From contig JAKVCA010000020.1 of NCBI GenBank assembly GCA_022448315.1, forward strand, positions 131,107-183,978: a stretch of DNA of 52,872 nucleotides, given 5' to 3'. Positions 34,900 through 44,227 of this stretch are shown in pieces. Each line of letters starts with the position of its first letter. The stretch's first letter is position 1. This DNA is from Pirellulaceae bacterium (GTDB taxonomy: Bacteria > Planctomycetota > Planctomycetia > Pirellulales > Pirellulaceae). Position numbers and translations under genes: made by a program. Under the pieces are notes generated by a model. That model worked only from the letters and a program-made list of their open reading frames with translations. It had not been told where the DNA came from and made no database searches.

Positions 34900-37071
34900 T
34901 CACCAAATCCAAAACAAAACGCGTTGCTGCAAAGTGTCCCAAAGATCATGAAAAAGGACGTAGCCAGAACTTCGGGAGCCGCAGGCAATTTTTGCCGAAA
35001 CACGCGCTCCAGCAACACGAACTTCGGGAGGCAAATTTTCAGAATCCAATCTCACGCGAACCTGAACCGAGTTCCCCGCGACAGGGTCCACCGTCGCATA
35101 CCGATCCACCCATTCGATTTCACCGTTGAAGGAACGTCCCGGAAGACTTGCCAAAACAAGCGAAACTGAGACCGGGTGTCCCTTTGAAGCCTGCTCTTGA
35201 ACATGCCGGAGGTGCTTTTCCGGAAGTGAAAGCTCCACATGCCAAGGTCCCGAAGGATCGACCAGAGAAACGAGGACTTGCCCACGTTGCACATACCGCC
35301 GATACAACTTTTGTGTGATTTGCCAGTCAACCAACCTGCCTTCGATGGGGCTCTGGATTTCCAGCAGTTTGAATTCTTTAAGTTTCAACTTAAGGCTTTG
35401 CCGCACCGCCTCGAGTTCCGTCTTGGCCTCGTCAGCTTGGGATTGTAGCTTCTGCTCCTCCAAGAGGGTCAGACGCGCGTAATTCTCAACCGTATCTTTT
35501 CGCAGAGCTTCAATGCGCTGCTCCAGCTGACGCTGCCGCCCTTCCAGTTGGTTCATTTCATCCAGTAAGTGCTCGTCAGAGAGATTCAGCAGTGGCGAGT
35601 TTGCTTTCACCACGAGGCCCGGTTGATCGTCCACATGAATTTGGCTGACAAGGCCATCGGTTGGGGCGAAAACGTCACGACGCACGTCAGGAACCAACTG
35701 GCCATCGCACGCAACTTGAAAAGACATCGGAATGATGGCCATACCAAGCAGGACGGCCGCGAACGCCGCCAGCACCAAAACGGTGGTTGGCAGATTTTTC
35801 GCATTGAACCACTGCATCGCCTGCTCAAATTTTCGAAGAACCGGCACCAGCGGCAAGCGGTGCATTTGAATCGCATTGGACAGAGCTCTCGTCGCATGCG
35901 GGCGAATCGCCTCGACTCGCTCACTCAAAACCTGGTTGTCGACGGTCTGGACAATCTGTTCAAAAATCAGACAACCGACCACCTGTGCTTTCTCGTTTTC
36001 CCCAGCCGAGGATTCATCCCTAAGCGGGAAGACGGCGATGCGTTTTGTGTGCGATTCGTCAAGGTACTCGTGGAGCGGCTCCTCAATTTGAGGAGGGAGC
36101 TCAGCATCATCTCCCTGATACCACAACGGGTTCGCGGCTTCGCAAACCCGCTCAATCAAATGGGTAAGGCCTTTGATTTCGCTGGACCGTCTCTCCACAC
36201 TATCCAACCCGCTCACGGCCATGACTTCCCATCGATCTCGTTGGATCACTGCGAGTCCTACCCGATCTACTTGAGTGAATTTTCGGCCTTCATTGACGAT
36301 TGCATAGGCGGTTGCTTTCAGGTCCAACTCCCGATGTGCCTCAACGATGAATCGATCCATTTGCTCAAATCGCATCTCACGTTGTTGCAGCTGACGGTAC
36401 TGTTCCCGTTGAGTGAAGCTCGAAAAGTGGCGGGCCATTTGAGTGACAAAACGCAGATACCCCCTCTGCGTTGTCGGTCCGCCGCCAGGTCGTTGGAAAA
36501 TCTCGATGCTGCCCACTCGACGGTCCCCAACGGTCACGGGGACGAGGATCAGCAGGCTTGCCGTTGGATTATCGTCGGGAGTCTCCGAGGATCCACGGCT
36601 GCATGGAGGGATAATCACGGGCTGCCCCGCGGTGGTCACACGATGGACCAATGCCTGATGAAGACCTCGCTCATCATCTGTCAAATCTGAGAGCACAGTA
36701 TCCAGATTGATCTGATACTCCGGCACCAGCTCCTCGTCCCGATGTAACCAGATGACTCCCCCTTGAGAGGCTAAAGCGGCGGTCACCCGAGATAGAAATC
36801 CGGAGTTGAATTCACTCGCGGAAACCTCACGCTGAGCGAGCTGCTGAATCTCCTGGGTCAGCTGTTGAATCTGTTGTCGAGTCTGCTCAATGAGGTCACT
36901 GGATACCGAGAACTTTTGACCACGAGTTTTCTCACCCTTTTCCTCCGCATGCCCATCATTCAAGCGTTCGTTGCCGGACCCCGTAGGCTCAATACCCCAC
37001 GACTCCGCCAACGGACCGACCGGTGGCAAGTTGGCAGGAAAATCAGGGTTTGTCGGAGAACTCATTTTCAC
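34900..37071 (-). CDS. GAF-domain HlyD-family adaptor
   Basis: The protein has 723 residues. An N-terminal linker (1-50) is followed by a coiled coil (about 58-85), a GAF-like domain (about 90-220), a second GAF-like domain (about 245-400), one transmembrane helix (429-449), a barrel-sandwich segment (APTDGLVSQIHVDD), a long coiled coil (500-570), a second sandwich half and a beta-barrel. So a cytoplasmic sensor-like half is joined to a periplasmic adaptor half. The start is GTG 37071 or ATG 37065; ribosome-site spacing does not decide. Its TGA is five bases from the next adaptor's ATG. GAF domains usually bind small ligands or dimerise; the ligand is unknown. Confidence 0.85.
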   Translation of the reverse strand: MKMSSPTNPDFPANLPPVGPLAESWGIEPTGSGNERLNDGHAEEKGEKTRGQKFSVSSDLIEQTRQQIQQLTQEIQQLAQREVSASEFNSGFLSRVTAALASQGGVIWLHRDEELVPEYQINLDTVLSDLTDDERGLHQALVHRVTTAGQPVIIPPCSRGSSETPDDNPTASLLILVPVTVGDRRVGSIEIFQRPGGGPTTQRGYLRFVTQMARHFSSFTQREQYRQLQQREMRFEQMDRFIVEAHRELDLKATAYAIVNEGRKFTQVDRVGLAVIQRDRWEVMAVSGLDSVERRSSEIKGLTHLIERVCEAANPLWYQGDDAELPPQIEEPLHEYLDESHTKRIAVFPLRDESSAGENEKAQVVGCLIFEQIVQTVDNQVLSERVEAIRPHATRALSNAIQMHRLPLVPVLRKFEQAMQWFNAKNLPTTVLVLAAFAAVLLGMAIIPMSFQVACDGQLVPDVRRDVFAPTDGLVSQIHVDDQPGLVVKANSPLLNLSDEHLLDEMNQLEGRQRQLEQRIEALRKDTVENYARLTLLEEQKLQSQADEAKTELEAVRQSLKLKLKEFKLLEIQSPIEGRLVDWQITQKLYRRYVQRGQVLVSLVDPSGPWHVELSLPEKHLRHVQEQASKGHPVSVSLVLASLPGRSFNGEIEWVDRYATVDPVAGNSVQVRVRLDSENLPPEVRVAGARVSAKIACGSRSSGYVLFHDLWDTLQQRVLFWIW

Positions 37072-37638
37072 CGAATCCAGTTGTCAGGCCTCGTCGACGA
37101 CACCACCGATATCCCAAAATGCGGCCCTCCATTCTCAGCCATGGCCTCGGAGATCGCTGGGGACGAATTCAGATCAAAAAGTTGAAACGCTTGATCAGGT
37201 CCGAGCGCTGTCCACAAATTTTGGTGGGATGACGGTACAGAAACAGGGACTTCAGGTCAAAGCCGGTTTTTACCTGCAGTGGGTTGGCCAGAACCTCCGG
37301 GTACAAGGTCCGAACGATGGCCCATAGAACGAGACTTACCGCGGCGCGGACGCTAGCGGTCATAAGCGTCGGACATCTGCAATCTCAGAAAGGGGGCGAA
37401 AACGAAAAAGTCGGCCATTTAGGAAGGCAAGGCGGAATGACACAAATGGGGTCACAAGATACAATCTGAGGGCGAAACGCCGCTCCCGCTGGGGAAGCGG
37501 ATGGGAATCCTTGCCATTGGGCTATGACCCCCGGGATTTGACGGGTTCGGGGATCGACAATGCCCTCCAAAACGGAACCGAATTCCACGAACCTCATTTG
37601 ACTTCACTTGTAGATCCTAATCAGATCGCTGATCCACC
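37072..37638. other. Divergent intergenic region, no gene seen
   Basis: Upstream of the adaptor operon (minus) and of the large unknown gene (plus). I see no third gene such as the M50-type peptidase that I recall beside this adaptor type in other planctomycetes, and no clear promoter. Confidence 0.4.
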
Positions 37639-39372
37639 ATGACATCAACATCGACGCAGCATCCCTCAGCTCAACGCAAGTCCAAGAAATCATCTCAAGG
37701 TAAAACTCGGTGGGAACCCCTGGCCGACATTCTCGAGTGCGGCAAAAAATCACCTTATCTATGGTCCCTTCCCGAGGGTATCGTCACCCAAGAGGTTGCC
37801 GATCGGTTGTCTGCTTGGTGTACGGTCTCCATGCAGAAATCTCCCTGCTCGAAGGAGGCGATCCTTGATCTTCAGAACTGGGTCGCCACCGATTCGGAGC
37901 CTCATCCGCTCGAGGCCATTCATGCGCTCCAAAGCCTCTGGTTGGCGAACAAATTGGAGGTTTGTGACGAAGCCCAACTGGCGGATCAAGTCGTAGAGCG
38001 TGCGGCAAAAGTTCAGGCCGAAGGAAACGGGGGCTCCTATGAGACGGCTTGGCACGAGTTTCTGTGCGAAGTCGAGATACCCCTTGTTTTAGCTGCCGTT
38101 GGGCGACCGATGAAACTGACGGCGAAAAATCTAGGCCAGACGATTCAAGATTTACTCGAGGAGATTTGCGATACCGATGGCGTTCCCCACGCAAGCCATC
38201 TGGCGTACCTCCGCCCGATTCTTGGATCCTGGATTCGGTCATTGGCCTTCGCCAAGCACCTTGGCATCAATTTAAGTAAAAAGAAGTTGCAGTCTTTGTA
38301 CGATGTGTTCTTCGAGCAGTGCATCCGATTTTCAACCTGTGACCAGCATGCCATGGGATGCACCCCATCAAATTACGACTTCAGCAAACGCATGTTCCAG
38401 TTGGGCCTTGATCACTGCAACGATGGAGAAGCGAAGTTCCTTGCTGCGGGCGGTCTGGGTGTTGGGCGGAAACCGAAACTCTCAACGCTTGAGGGACTTG
38501 TCACCGCCTCGGCCCATACAGAGTGGGGCTCGCTCGCATTGCTACGGACCCACTGGACGCGGATGGCTGCCAAATTGATGGTGAGTTACGAAGGTTCCGC
38601 TTTTGACTGCCATCTCGACACCTTTAAGTCAGTCCTCAAAGGCAACTGGGATCTAAGAATCGACAAGGACGGGAAGACCCTCTTGCCTGAAGGCGACTGG
38701 GGAATGGTCTGCTGGCATGACGACGACGACGGCATTTATCTGGAACTCGAGCGCAACTACTCAAATGGTTGCAAAGTCCAGCGACAGATCTTTTTGGGGA
38801 GTGAAGACGCCATCCTTTATTGCGGGGATGCCGTTTTCTTCGATGACGCCTGCGAATGGGACTATCGAAGTTCTCTGCCCCTCGCCGACGGAGTGGAACT
38901 GATCCCGGCGGAAGAATCCCGTGAAGCCCACCTGGTTCATCACGACATTAATGGGGCAACGACCAACTTGGGACTCGTAATTCCGCTTTCTCTCCCAGAA
39001 TGGAGGCAAGAGGCGGTCGATGCTGGCTTGCAGCAGGAGGATCGGCACCTGATTCATTTTGGGCATCGCGGCCGATGTCGTGGTTATTTCCCAATCTTTT
39101 TCGACCTGAATCCGGTACGTTGTCAAAGCGGGCTGACGTGGCGGCGTCTCACGGTGGGAGAGTCGATGGAAATCTGTGAGGAGGACACGGCGGTCGCGTT
39201 CCGCGTGCAAGTCGGCCACGAACAGTGGATTTTCTATCGGGCGTTGAGTGGTACCGCAAATCGCACGTTCTTTGGCCAGAATCTCTTCTCGGACTTCTTT
39301 GCAGCCCAGTTTGATACGGATGGTCAGACCAATGAACTGATCTCCATCAATGAGAATGACGATCCGCGATAA
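37639..39372 (+). CDS. Conserved-looking protein of unknown function (alpha-helical N-terminal half, beta-rich C-terminal half)
   Basis: The protein has 577 residues and an ATG start at 37639. No signal peptide or membrane helix is seen, so it is probably cytoplasmic. Residues 1-30 are a basic, Ser-rich leader. Residues about 45-300 are strongly helical with several Cys and His. From about residue 330 on the sequence becomes beta-rich and acidic (WDLRIDKDGKTLLPEGDW, IYLELERNYSNGCKVQ), in the style of a beta-sandwich. An alpha-helical block followed by a beta-sandwich resembles polysaccharide-lyase or heparinase architecture, but I see no catalytic signature. The family is not recognised. It is followed 91 bp downstream by yggS. 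Confidence 0.75.
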   Translation: MTSTSTQHPSAQRKSKKSSQGKTRWEPLADILECGKKSPYLWSLPEGIVTQEVADRLSAWCTVSMQKSPCSKEAILDLQNWVATDSEPHPLEAIHALQSLWLANKLEVCDEAQLADQVVERAAKVQAEGNGGSYETAWHEFLCEVEIPLVLAAVGRPMKLTAKNLGQTIQDLLEEICDTDGVPHASHLAYLRPILGSWIRSLAFAKHLGINLSKKKLQSLYDVFFEQCIRFSTCDQHAMGCTPSNYDFSKRMFQLGLDHCNDGEAKFLAAGGLGVGRKPKLSTLEGLVTASAHTEWGSLALLRTHWTRMAAKLMVSYEGSAFDCHLDTFKSVLKGNWDLRIDKDGKTLLPEGDWGMVCWHDDDDGIYLELERNYSNGCKVQRQIFLGSEDAILYCGDAVFFDDACEWDYRSSLPLADGVELIPAEESREAHLVHHDINGATTNLGLVIPLSLPEWRQEAVDAGLQQEDRHLIHFGHRGRCRGYFPIFFDLNPVRCQSGLTWRRLTVGESMEICEEDTAVAFRVQVGHEQWIFYRALSGTANRTFFGQNLFSDFFAAQFDTDGQTNELISINENDDPR

Positions 39373-39463
39373 GTGGTCATGGAGTTCCACAAGATTTCCG
39401 TTTTCGACGCGACATGGCAAGTCTGTGACTTTGCGAAGCACGTCTTCGTATTAGAATGACGGC

Positions 39464-40177
39464 ATGAAGCCTATCCAACAGAAGTTTATTGCCGAAAACG
39501 TTGCATCAATCCAGGAGGAGATCGAAGCCGCTGCGCAAAAGACCGGCCGACGTGGTCGCGACATCTGTTTGATCGCTGTCACCAAATATGTTGACGTCGA
39601 CTTGACACAGATGGTCTTGGAGTCGGGGTGTCGCCATCTCGGAGAAAGTCGCCCGCAACAGCTCTGGGAAAAAGCGTCGGCTCTCTCGAGCCAAGAACCG
39701 AACTGGCACATGATCGGCCATCTGCAAAGGAACAAAGTTCGAAGGACCTTGCCTTCGCTCAGCTGCATCCACTCGATCGATAGCTTAAGGTTGCTGGCGT
39801 CCTTAGATGAGGAATGCCGTCGTCAAGGTAAGGAGATCGAAGGACTCCTTGAAGTCAACGTTTCGGGCGATGTTTCAAAGACTGGAATGACCGAAGACGA
39901 TGCGAAGCTGCTGTTGGACCGACGAAGTGAGTATCCCCAAGTCAAACTGACGGGCGTGATGGGAATGGCCTCCAGATCAGGCAGCCTCTCGACGGCACAA
40001 CAAGAGTTTTCAAGTTTGCGAGAAATACGCGACCGTTTGCAATCTCATGGGGGTGCGGACGTTAAACTCGACGAGTTGTCGATGGGCATGAGCCACGATT
40101 TCGCTCAGGCCATTGCGGAGGGGGCAACCATGGTCCGTATCGGCTCCCGTCTATTTCAGGGACTTGCTCGACCTTGA
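39464..40177 (+). CDS. yggS: YggS-family pyridoxal phosphate homeostasis protein
   Basis: The protein has 237 residues and is a single-domain PLP-binding TIM barrel without known enzymatic activity. The PLP lysine lies in CLIAVTKYVD (about 34-43), followed by the ESRPQQLWEKA and WHMIGHLQRNKVRR segments, EVNVSGDVSKTGM, GVMGMASRSG, LSMGMSHDFAQAI and a C-terminal GATMVRIGSRLFQG. The family helps balance B6 vitamers and affects amino acid pools. The start is ATG 39464. It precedes the SDR gene by about 87 bp; the usual neighbours (proC, yggT, sepF) are not here. Confidence 0.94.
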   Translation: MKPIQQKFIAENVASIQEEIEAAAQKTGRRGRDICLIAVTKYVDVDLTQMVLESGCRHLGESRPQQLWEKASALSSQEPNWHMIGHLQRNKVRRTLPSLSCIHSIDSLRLLASLDEECRRQGKEIEGLLEVNVSGDVSKTGMTEDDAKLLLDRRSEYPQVKLTGVMGMASRSGSLSTAQQEFSSLREIRDRLQSHGGADVKLDELSMGMSHDFAQAIAEGATMVRIGSRLFQGLARP

Positions 40178-40264
40178 ACCCGTTTGGAGGCTTTCGGGAC
40201 AGGAGCGACCCGTAGCTCGTCGGCGACGCCGTCTTGAGTATCCAGCGAACCGAAGGGGACAACG

Positions 40265-41059
40265 ATGAAGAATGCGGCGAATCTGGATTTCTCAGGTAAG
40301 ACGGTCTTGGTCACCGGTTCGACCCAAGGTGTCGGTAGGGCGGTCGCCGAACATCTTGCCAAGCTTGGGGCCAACCTGATTTTGCACGGTCTGAACGAGG
40401 ACGCGTCCGCAAGGGAAGCGGTCTTGCGGTGCCAAGAGGCGGGCAACCCGGTTCATTTGGTGACGCATGATCTACTGCAGAACCCGCCGAGCGGAATCCA
40501 GGAATTTGTGGATCGAACTTATCAGGATCACGGTCCGATCGACATGCTGGTCTGCAATGCAGGAACGTATATCGACCAACCGTTTCTGGAAATGGAATTT
40601 TCCCGGTTCGATCGCACCATGCGGCTCAATGTTTACGCCTACTTTTTGATGGTACAACGAATGGCACGTCGGTGGGTTGCCGACGGGCACGAAGGTCGAG
40701 TCGTATTGGTCGGCTCGATCAATGGACGACTGGCAGAGGATGTTCACGTCGCCTACGACACGAGTAAAGGCGCTGTCGAGATGATGGTCAAGTCCATGGC
40801 CGTCTCATTAGCACCCCATAAAATTCGCGTGAACGGCATGGCGCCCGGTCTGGTGTATACGCCTCTTACCGCTCCCGCCCTGGACGACCCCACATTCAAA
40901 CAATGGATGGAGAAGCACACGCCCAATGGACAGGTGCCCGGGCCGGACGCGTGTGGTGGCGCTGTTGCCTTTCTGCTTAGTGACTCAGCATGGCACATTC
41001 ATGGTCAGATGTTGCTGGTCGATGGAGGAATGAGTGCATGGCAACAACCCGACCCTTAG
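40265..41059 (+). CDS. Short-chain dehydrogenase/reductase
   Basis: The protein has 264 residues and an ATG start at 40265, after a GGGGA-like ribosome site. The cofactor motif VTGSTQGVGRAVAEHL (TGxxxGxG), the NAG motif (CNAGTY), the Ser of VLVGSINGR and the YDTSK catalytic Tyr/Lys pair are complete, and the C-terminus ends GQMLLVDGGMSAW as usual. It is a classical SDR, NAD(P)-dependent. The substrate is unknown; the Glu/Asp pattern after the second strand does not settle NADH versus NADPH. It follows yggS and could be cotranscribed. Confidence 0.9.
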   Translation: MKNAANLDFSGKTVLVTGSTQGVGRAVAEHLAKLGANLILHGLNEDASAREAVLRCQEAGNPVHLVTHDLLQNPPSGIQEFVDRTYQDHGPIDMLVCNAGTYIDQPFLEMEFSRFDRTMRLNVYAYFLMVQRMARRWVADGHEGRVVLVGSINGRLAEDVHVAYDTSKGAVEMMVKSMAVSLAPHKIRVNGMAPGLVYTPLTAPALDDPTFKQWMEKHTPNGQVPGPDACGGAVAFLLSDSAWHIHGQMLLVDGGMSAWQQPDP

Positions 41060-41513
41060 TGATAGCTGCTATCGCCGTGAGAGACCGCAAGGTGTCCGAC
41101 GGGGCCGTCAAGAAGTCAATGCACGACAACACCAGCGAAAACACCAGCGAAAACACCAGAACACCAGCGACAACACCAACGTTATAAAAACCAGATGGTC
41201 GGTAGCACTCTACGGTCAATCCATGGCTGATGAAGCTCGAAATGAGTAGTTTTCCGCAAGACACCCATTGCTCGCCAAATCAGTTTGGCTGCGGACTCTG
41301 CAACCACGTCGACTTCGATTAAACTGTCTGAAATCGCCCGCCATGGATATCTCGCCGCGGATTGGATTCCCAACGGATGAAGCCCTCAACCGATTAGCTT
41401 GAGACGCACCTTCCGCTCGCGGCAACACCGCCCGGGTTCGTCAAGGCAAACGGCGTCGTCAGGTGCAAAAACTGGGGTAACCGATCACTTCTTCAAAAGT
41501 CAGATGAGAATCA
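41060..41513. other. Intergenic region with tandem repeat
   Basis: The gap after the SDR gene holds the 12-bp repeat array at 41128-41181. The remainder shows no gene, terminator or RNA that I can recognise. Confidence 0.4.
41128..41181. repeat. 12-bp tandem repeat array
   Basis: The unit AACACCAGCGAA occurs at 41128-41139 and 41140-41151, a shortened copy (AACACCAG) at 41152-41159, and variants at 41160-41171 and 41172-41181. There are no spacers and no palindromes, so it is not a CRISPR array. Confidence 0.85.
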
Positions 41514-42092
41514 ATGGTCCGCTTTCCATGCCCTTATTGCGGTCACCTACTTCAGGCTCAACCCAGCCGCAGAGGCCTGCAACGTCGCTGCCCCCGTTGC
41601 CAAGGGAAATTCCTGGAGCCGACAGATCCTCTGCCCGGCGTGGCTCCGGATGCCCTGATCCAGACTGAGGATGAGGACGGTCCCGAAGTTGAAATCGAGG
41701 AGCCTGTTAGTGATCAGGCGGTGGAACCCACGGTCAGTAACTCGTCGGAAGATGTCCCCACACCGACGGAGGTCACGGAGCCTACGGAGGTCACAGAACC
41801 GGTTGAGGCGATCGAGCCGATCAAATCAGCCCTCCATGAATTCGATACTCGTCAGCTTTTGCAACCGCTGGAAGAACTTGAGGTTCGGGGCTTACTGATC
41901 GCCTGGACTCAGAACCGAAGCGAGGGCCTAAAAATTGGAACCACGTCGGGTTGCCCCAAAGACGAATCGGAAAAGCTTTTACTGAAAGCTGCCCTGCAAC
42001 TGATCAAGTCGAGATCGACCGACTTGCACGCGACGGTCTCGAGAGAATTGGCGCGGCTGGAAATGGCCCGCCAGACGGAAAGAGACGCGTAA
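41514..42092 (+). CDS. Zinc-ribbon protein with acidic repeat, unknown function
   Basis: The protein has 192 residues and an ATG start at 41514. An N-terminal ribbon has Cys6, Cys9, Cys26 and Cys29 (CPYCG, CPRCQ). A long acidic, Pro/Thr/Val-rich stretch follows, including the duplicated TEVTEP unit encoded by an 18-bp tandem repeat (41766-41801). The C-terminal 80 residues form a helical domain (QLLQPLEELEVRGLLIAW, LLLKAALQLI) without a membrane helix. It is not a recognised family. It lies 125 bp before the DUF1598-type gene on the same strand. Confidence 0.75.
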   Translation: MVRFPCPYCGHLLQAQPSRRGLQRRCPRCQGKFLEPTDPLPGVAPDALIQTEDEDGPEVEIEEPVSDQAVEPTVSNSSEDVPTPTEVTEPTEVTEPVEAIEPIKSALHEFDTRQLLQPLEELEVRGLLIAWTQNRSEGLKIGTTSGCPKDESEKLLLKAALQLIKSRSTDLHATVSRELARLEMARQTERDA

Positions 42093-42205
42093 GCCTGCAC
42101 CAACGTCCACGAATGCCCGAATTTGACGTTTGGCTTGACGAAAACAGGTTTCGTGTGTCACCTTGAGTTGGTTAGGGAAACCGCGGCAGCAAAAACCAGA
42201 CGCGT

Positions 42206-42214
42206 AGGAGAAGG
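42206..42214 (+). promoter_or_regulatory. Ribosome binding site deciding a TTG start
   Basis: AGGAGAAGG is well placed for the TTG at 42218, which begins a typical signal peptide. Confidence 0.75.
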
Positions 42215-42217
42215 ACG

Positions 42218-43972
42218 TTGAAAAGTTTCAAGCAGTTACTCATCGGTATGTGCAAAATTTCCACGTGTCTTCTCTTGCTCACCAGCTTGACTCTCTCACA
42301 AGAGAATTTCGAAAATTCGAAGTTCAAAGGCTTCCTCGACTCGGGTGAGTTTGCCGCAGCCTCGAAGATGGTGGCGCCTTTTAGAGGTTCCCTTGAAGGG
42401 GACCAGCGATTGGCGGAAATCGCCGAGTCGCAACTTGCCCGCGGGGCTTTTCGACAGGCAACCGCGACATTGAATCAGATCCGCTCGGACGACATTTATG
42501 CATCCGCCGCCCAGAACCACCAAGAGCAGCTTTCTAGATACAAGGGGTCTTTCGGAAGTCGTGGTGGAGGTATTCAGGCGGATTTCGACCCTTTGATGGA
42601 ACTCATTCAGCGAACAGTGGAACCCGAATCTTGGGAAGACCTTGGAGGAATGGGGCGCATGTCCCCTTTTGAAGCGGGGGTGCACGTCGACGCAGAGGGC
42701 ATGCTAAAGATGGTGATGGCGGAGAACGGAAGCAACACCCTCGATCGACTTCGAGGACGTGTCCGTCATTCACTTGAAGCGGGCGGTGATCTCGGACCGA
42801 GCAAGCTTAGACTCATTTCACTGCCGCGTCTCGAGCGTGCAGTCCAGCAACGTCAACGCCAGGGACTCCCGCCGACAAACTCCATGAAATACCTCGGAGG
42901 CCTGACCCGAATTCAATATGTATTGGTCTATCCGGAAACTGGCGACCTTGTGATTGCGGGGCCAGCAGAAGATTGGGAACTGGATCCTGCGGGCCGCCCT
43001 GTGGGTATTGAAACCGGACAGCCAACCTTGTGGCTCGACGACTTGGTGAGTTGCTGGCGGGCAGTCCGCGAAGACGATGGAATCTTTGGCTGCTCCATCG
43101 ACCCACTTCCTGAAAATCTGGTGGCGACAAAGAACTTTCTCGCGGACAGTCGCGCGACAGGTCGCGCATGGCGGGAAGGCTTGCGGGAAGCGTTGGGACG
43201 TCAGAAAATCATGATCCACGGGATTGATCCAACAAGTCATGCGGCGCACATCCTGGTCAAGGCTGACTATCACATGAAACGAGTGGGGATGGGGCTTGAA
43301 GCAGGGGTTCTCGGTGTCCCCGACATCCTGACCTTGATGGCATCGCAATCAACATCCACACCGCCTTCAAACCTGATTCGTTGGTGGTTTACACTCGACT
43401 ACGAAACCGTTGAAACCTCAAAAGACAAGCTCGCTTACGCGTTGTCGGGCCCCGGTGTCAAAGTCCTCAGTGAGAACGAGTTTCTTGACGATACAGGTCG
43501 CCGTCGAGCGACAGGCGCGAGCGATCAGCCAACGCGAGAATTTGCGGAGAATTTTACAAACCACTTCGGAGAACTTGCGGAGAAGTACCCTGTATACGCG
43601 GATCTTCGGAATGTTTTTGACGTCGCCATGGTTTGCGGACTGATCGCCCGGGAGGGCCTGGATCGAAAAGTTGAATGGCGGTCACGCTACTTTGAAGTCG
43701 ACTCAGGCTCGACCCTCACTTACCCACTGGAAGTCTGGGCGACACCTCGAGAAGTCAACACGATCATGAATCACAAGATCTGGACCGAAGCGAAGAACGG
43801 ACTCAAACGCCAATCCACCCTGGTTGGCGTCAGTGGTGGTGTCTCTGCCGATATCCGATCGACCTTGGAAAAACTCCCCACAGAGACGGACGAGTATCAA
43901 ACACTCTCGGCACAGAAGACGGCCTCTCGGCCGGGAACATGGGATGCCTCTCAATGGTGGTGGGATCGATAA
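42218..43972 (+). CDS. Secreted DUF1598-type protein
   Basis: The protein has 584 residues with a TTG start supported by the ribosome site at 42206. Residues 3-27 form a signal peptide (a KSFKQ basic start and the core LLLLTSLTLSQ). After a helical, TPR-like N-terminal part (RLAEIAESQLARGAFRQATATLNQI), the main domain contains the MSPFEAGVHVDAEGML, SLPRLERAVQQR, LGGLTRIQYVLVYPETGDLVIAGPAEDW and GILHGI-like segments of the planctomycete DUF1598 family, recognised from memory. The function of the family is unknown. It lies between two zinc-ribbon proteins on the same strand, which may or may not be linked. Confidence 0.82.
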   Translation: MKSFKQLLIGMCKISTCLLLLTSLTLSQENFENSKFKGFLDSGEFAAASKMVAPFRGSLEGDQRLAEIAESQLARGAFRQATATLNQIRSDDIYASAAQNHQEQLSRYKGSFGSRGGGIQADFDPLMELIQRTVEPESWEDLGGMGRMSPFEAGVHVDAEGMLKMVMAENGSNTLDRLRGRVRHSLEAGGDLGPSKLRLISLPRLERAVQQRQRQGLPPTNSMKYLGGLTRIQYVLVYPETGDLVIAGPAEDWELDPAGRPVGIETGQPTLWLDDLVSCWRAVREDDGIFGCSIDPLPENLVATKNFLADSRATGRAWREGLREALGRQKIMIHGIDPTSHAAHILVKADYHMKRVGMGLEAGVLGVPDILTLMASQSTSTPPSNLIRWWFTLDYETVETSKDKLAYALSGPGVKVLSENEFLDDTGRRRATGASDQPTREFAENFTNHFGELAEKYPVYADLRNVFDVAMVCGLIAREGLDRKVEWRSRYFEVDSGSTLTYPLEVWATPREVNTIMNHKIWTEAKNGLKRQSTLVGVSGGVSADIRSTLEKLPTETDEYQTLSAQKTASRPGTWDASQWWWDR

Positions 43973-44227
43973 TTTTGCGCGACCCCCATGGTCGATCCAA
44001 TCCTCAAATTTTGACTGAAGTCACCCGAGCACCCAACCGTTATCAAAGACCAACTCCGTGCAGGATTACCTGATCCACGGGTAAACTCGGATGCAGTTCG
44101 CGGGGGGCTCTGTCCGATAACCTCCACATGTGATCCGTATACGGTTTTTCAAGAGAGTGCGGCTTCTTGGAAATCGACTAGGGATGAATCGTCAATCGCC
44201 TCGGCTCAATCCACCGAAGGTGCCGTC

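Noticed and set aside
41128-41181. Possible CRISPR array
   Set aside because: Direct head-to-tail repeats of 12 bp without spacers or cas genes; a simple tandem repeat.
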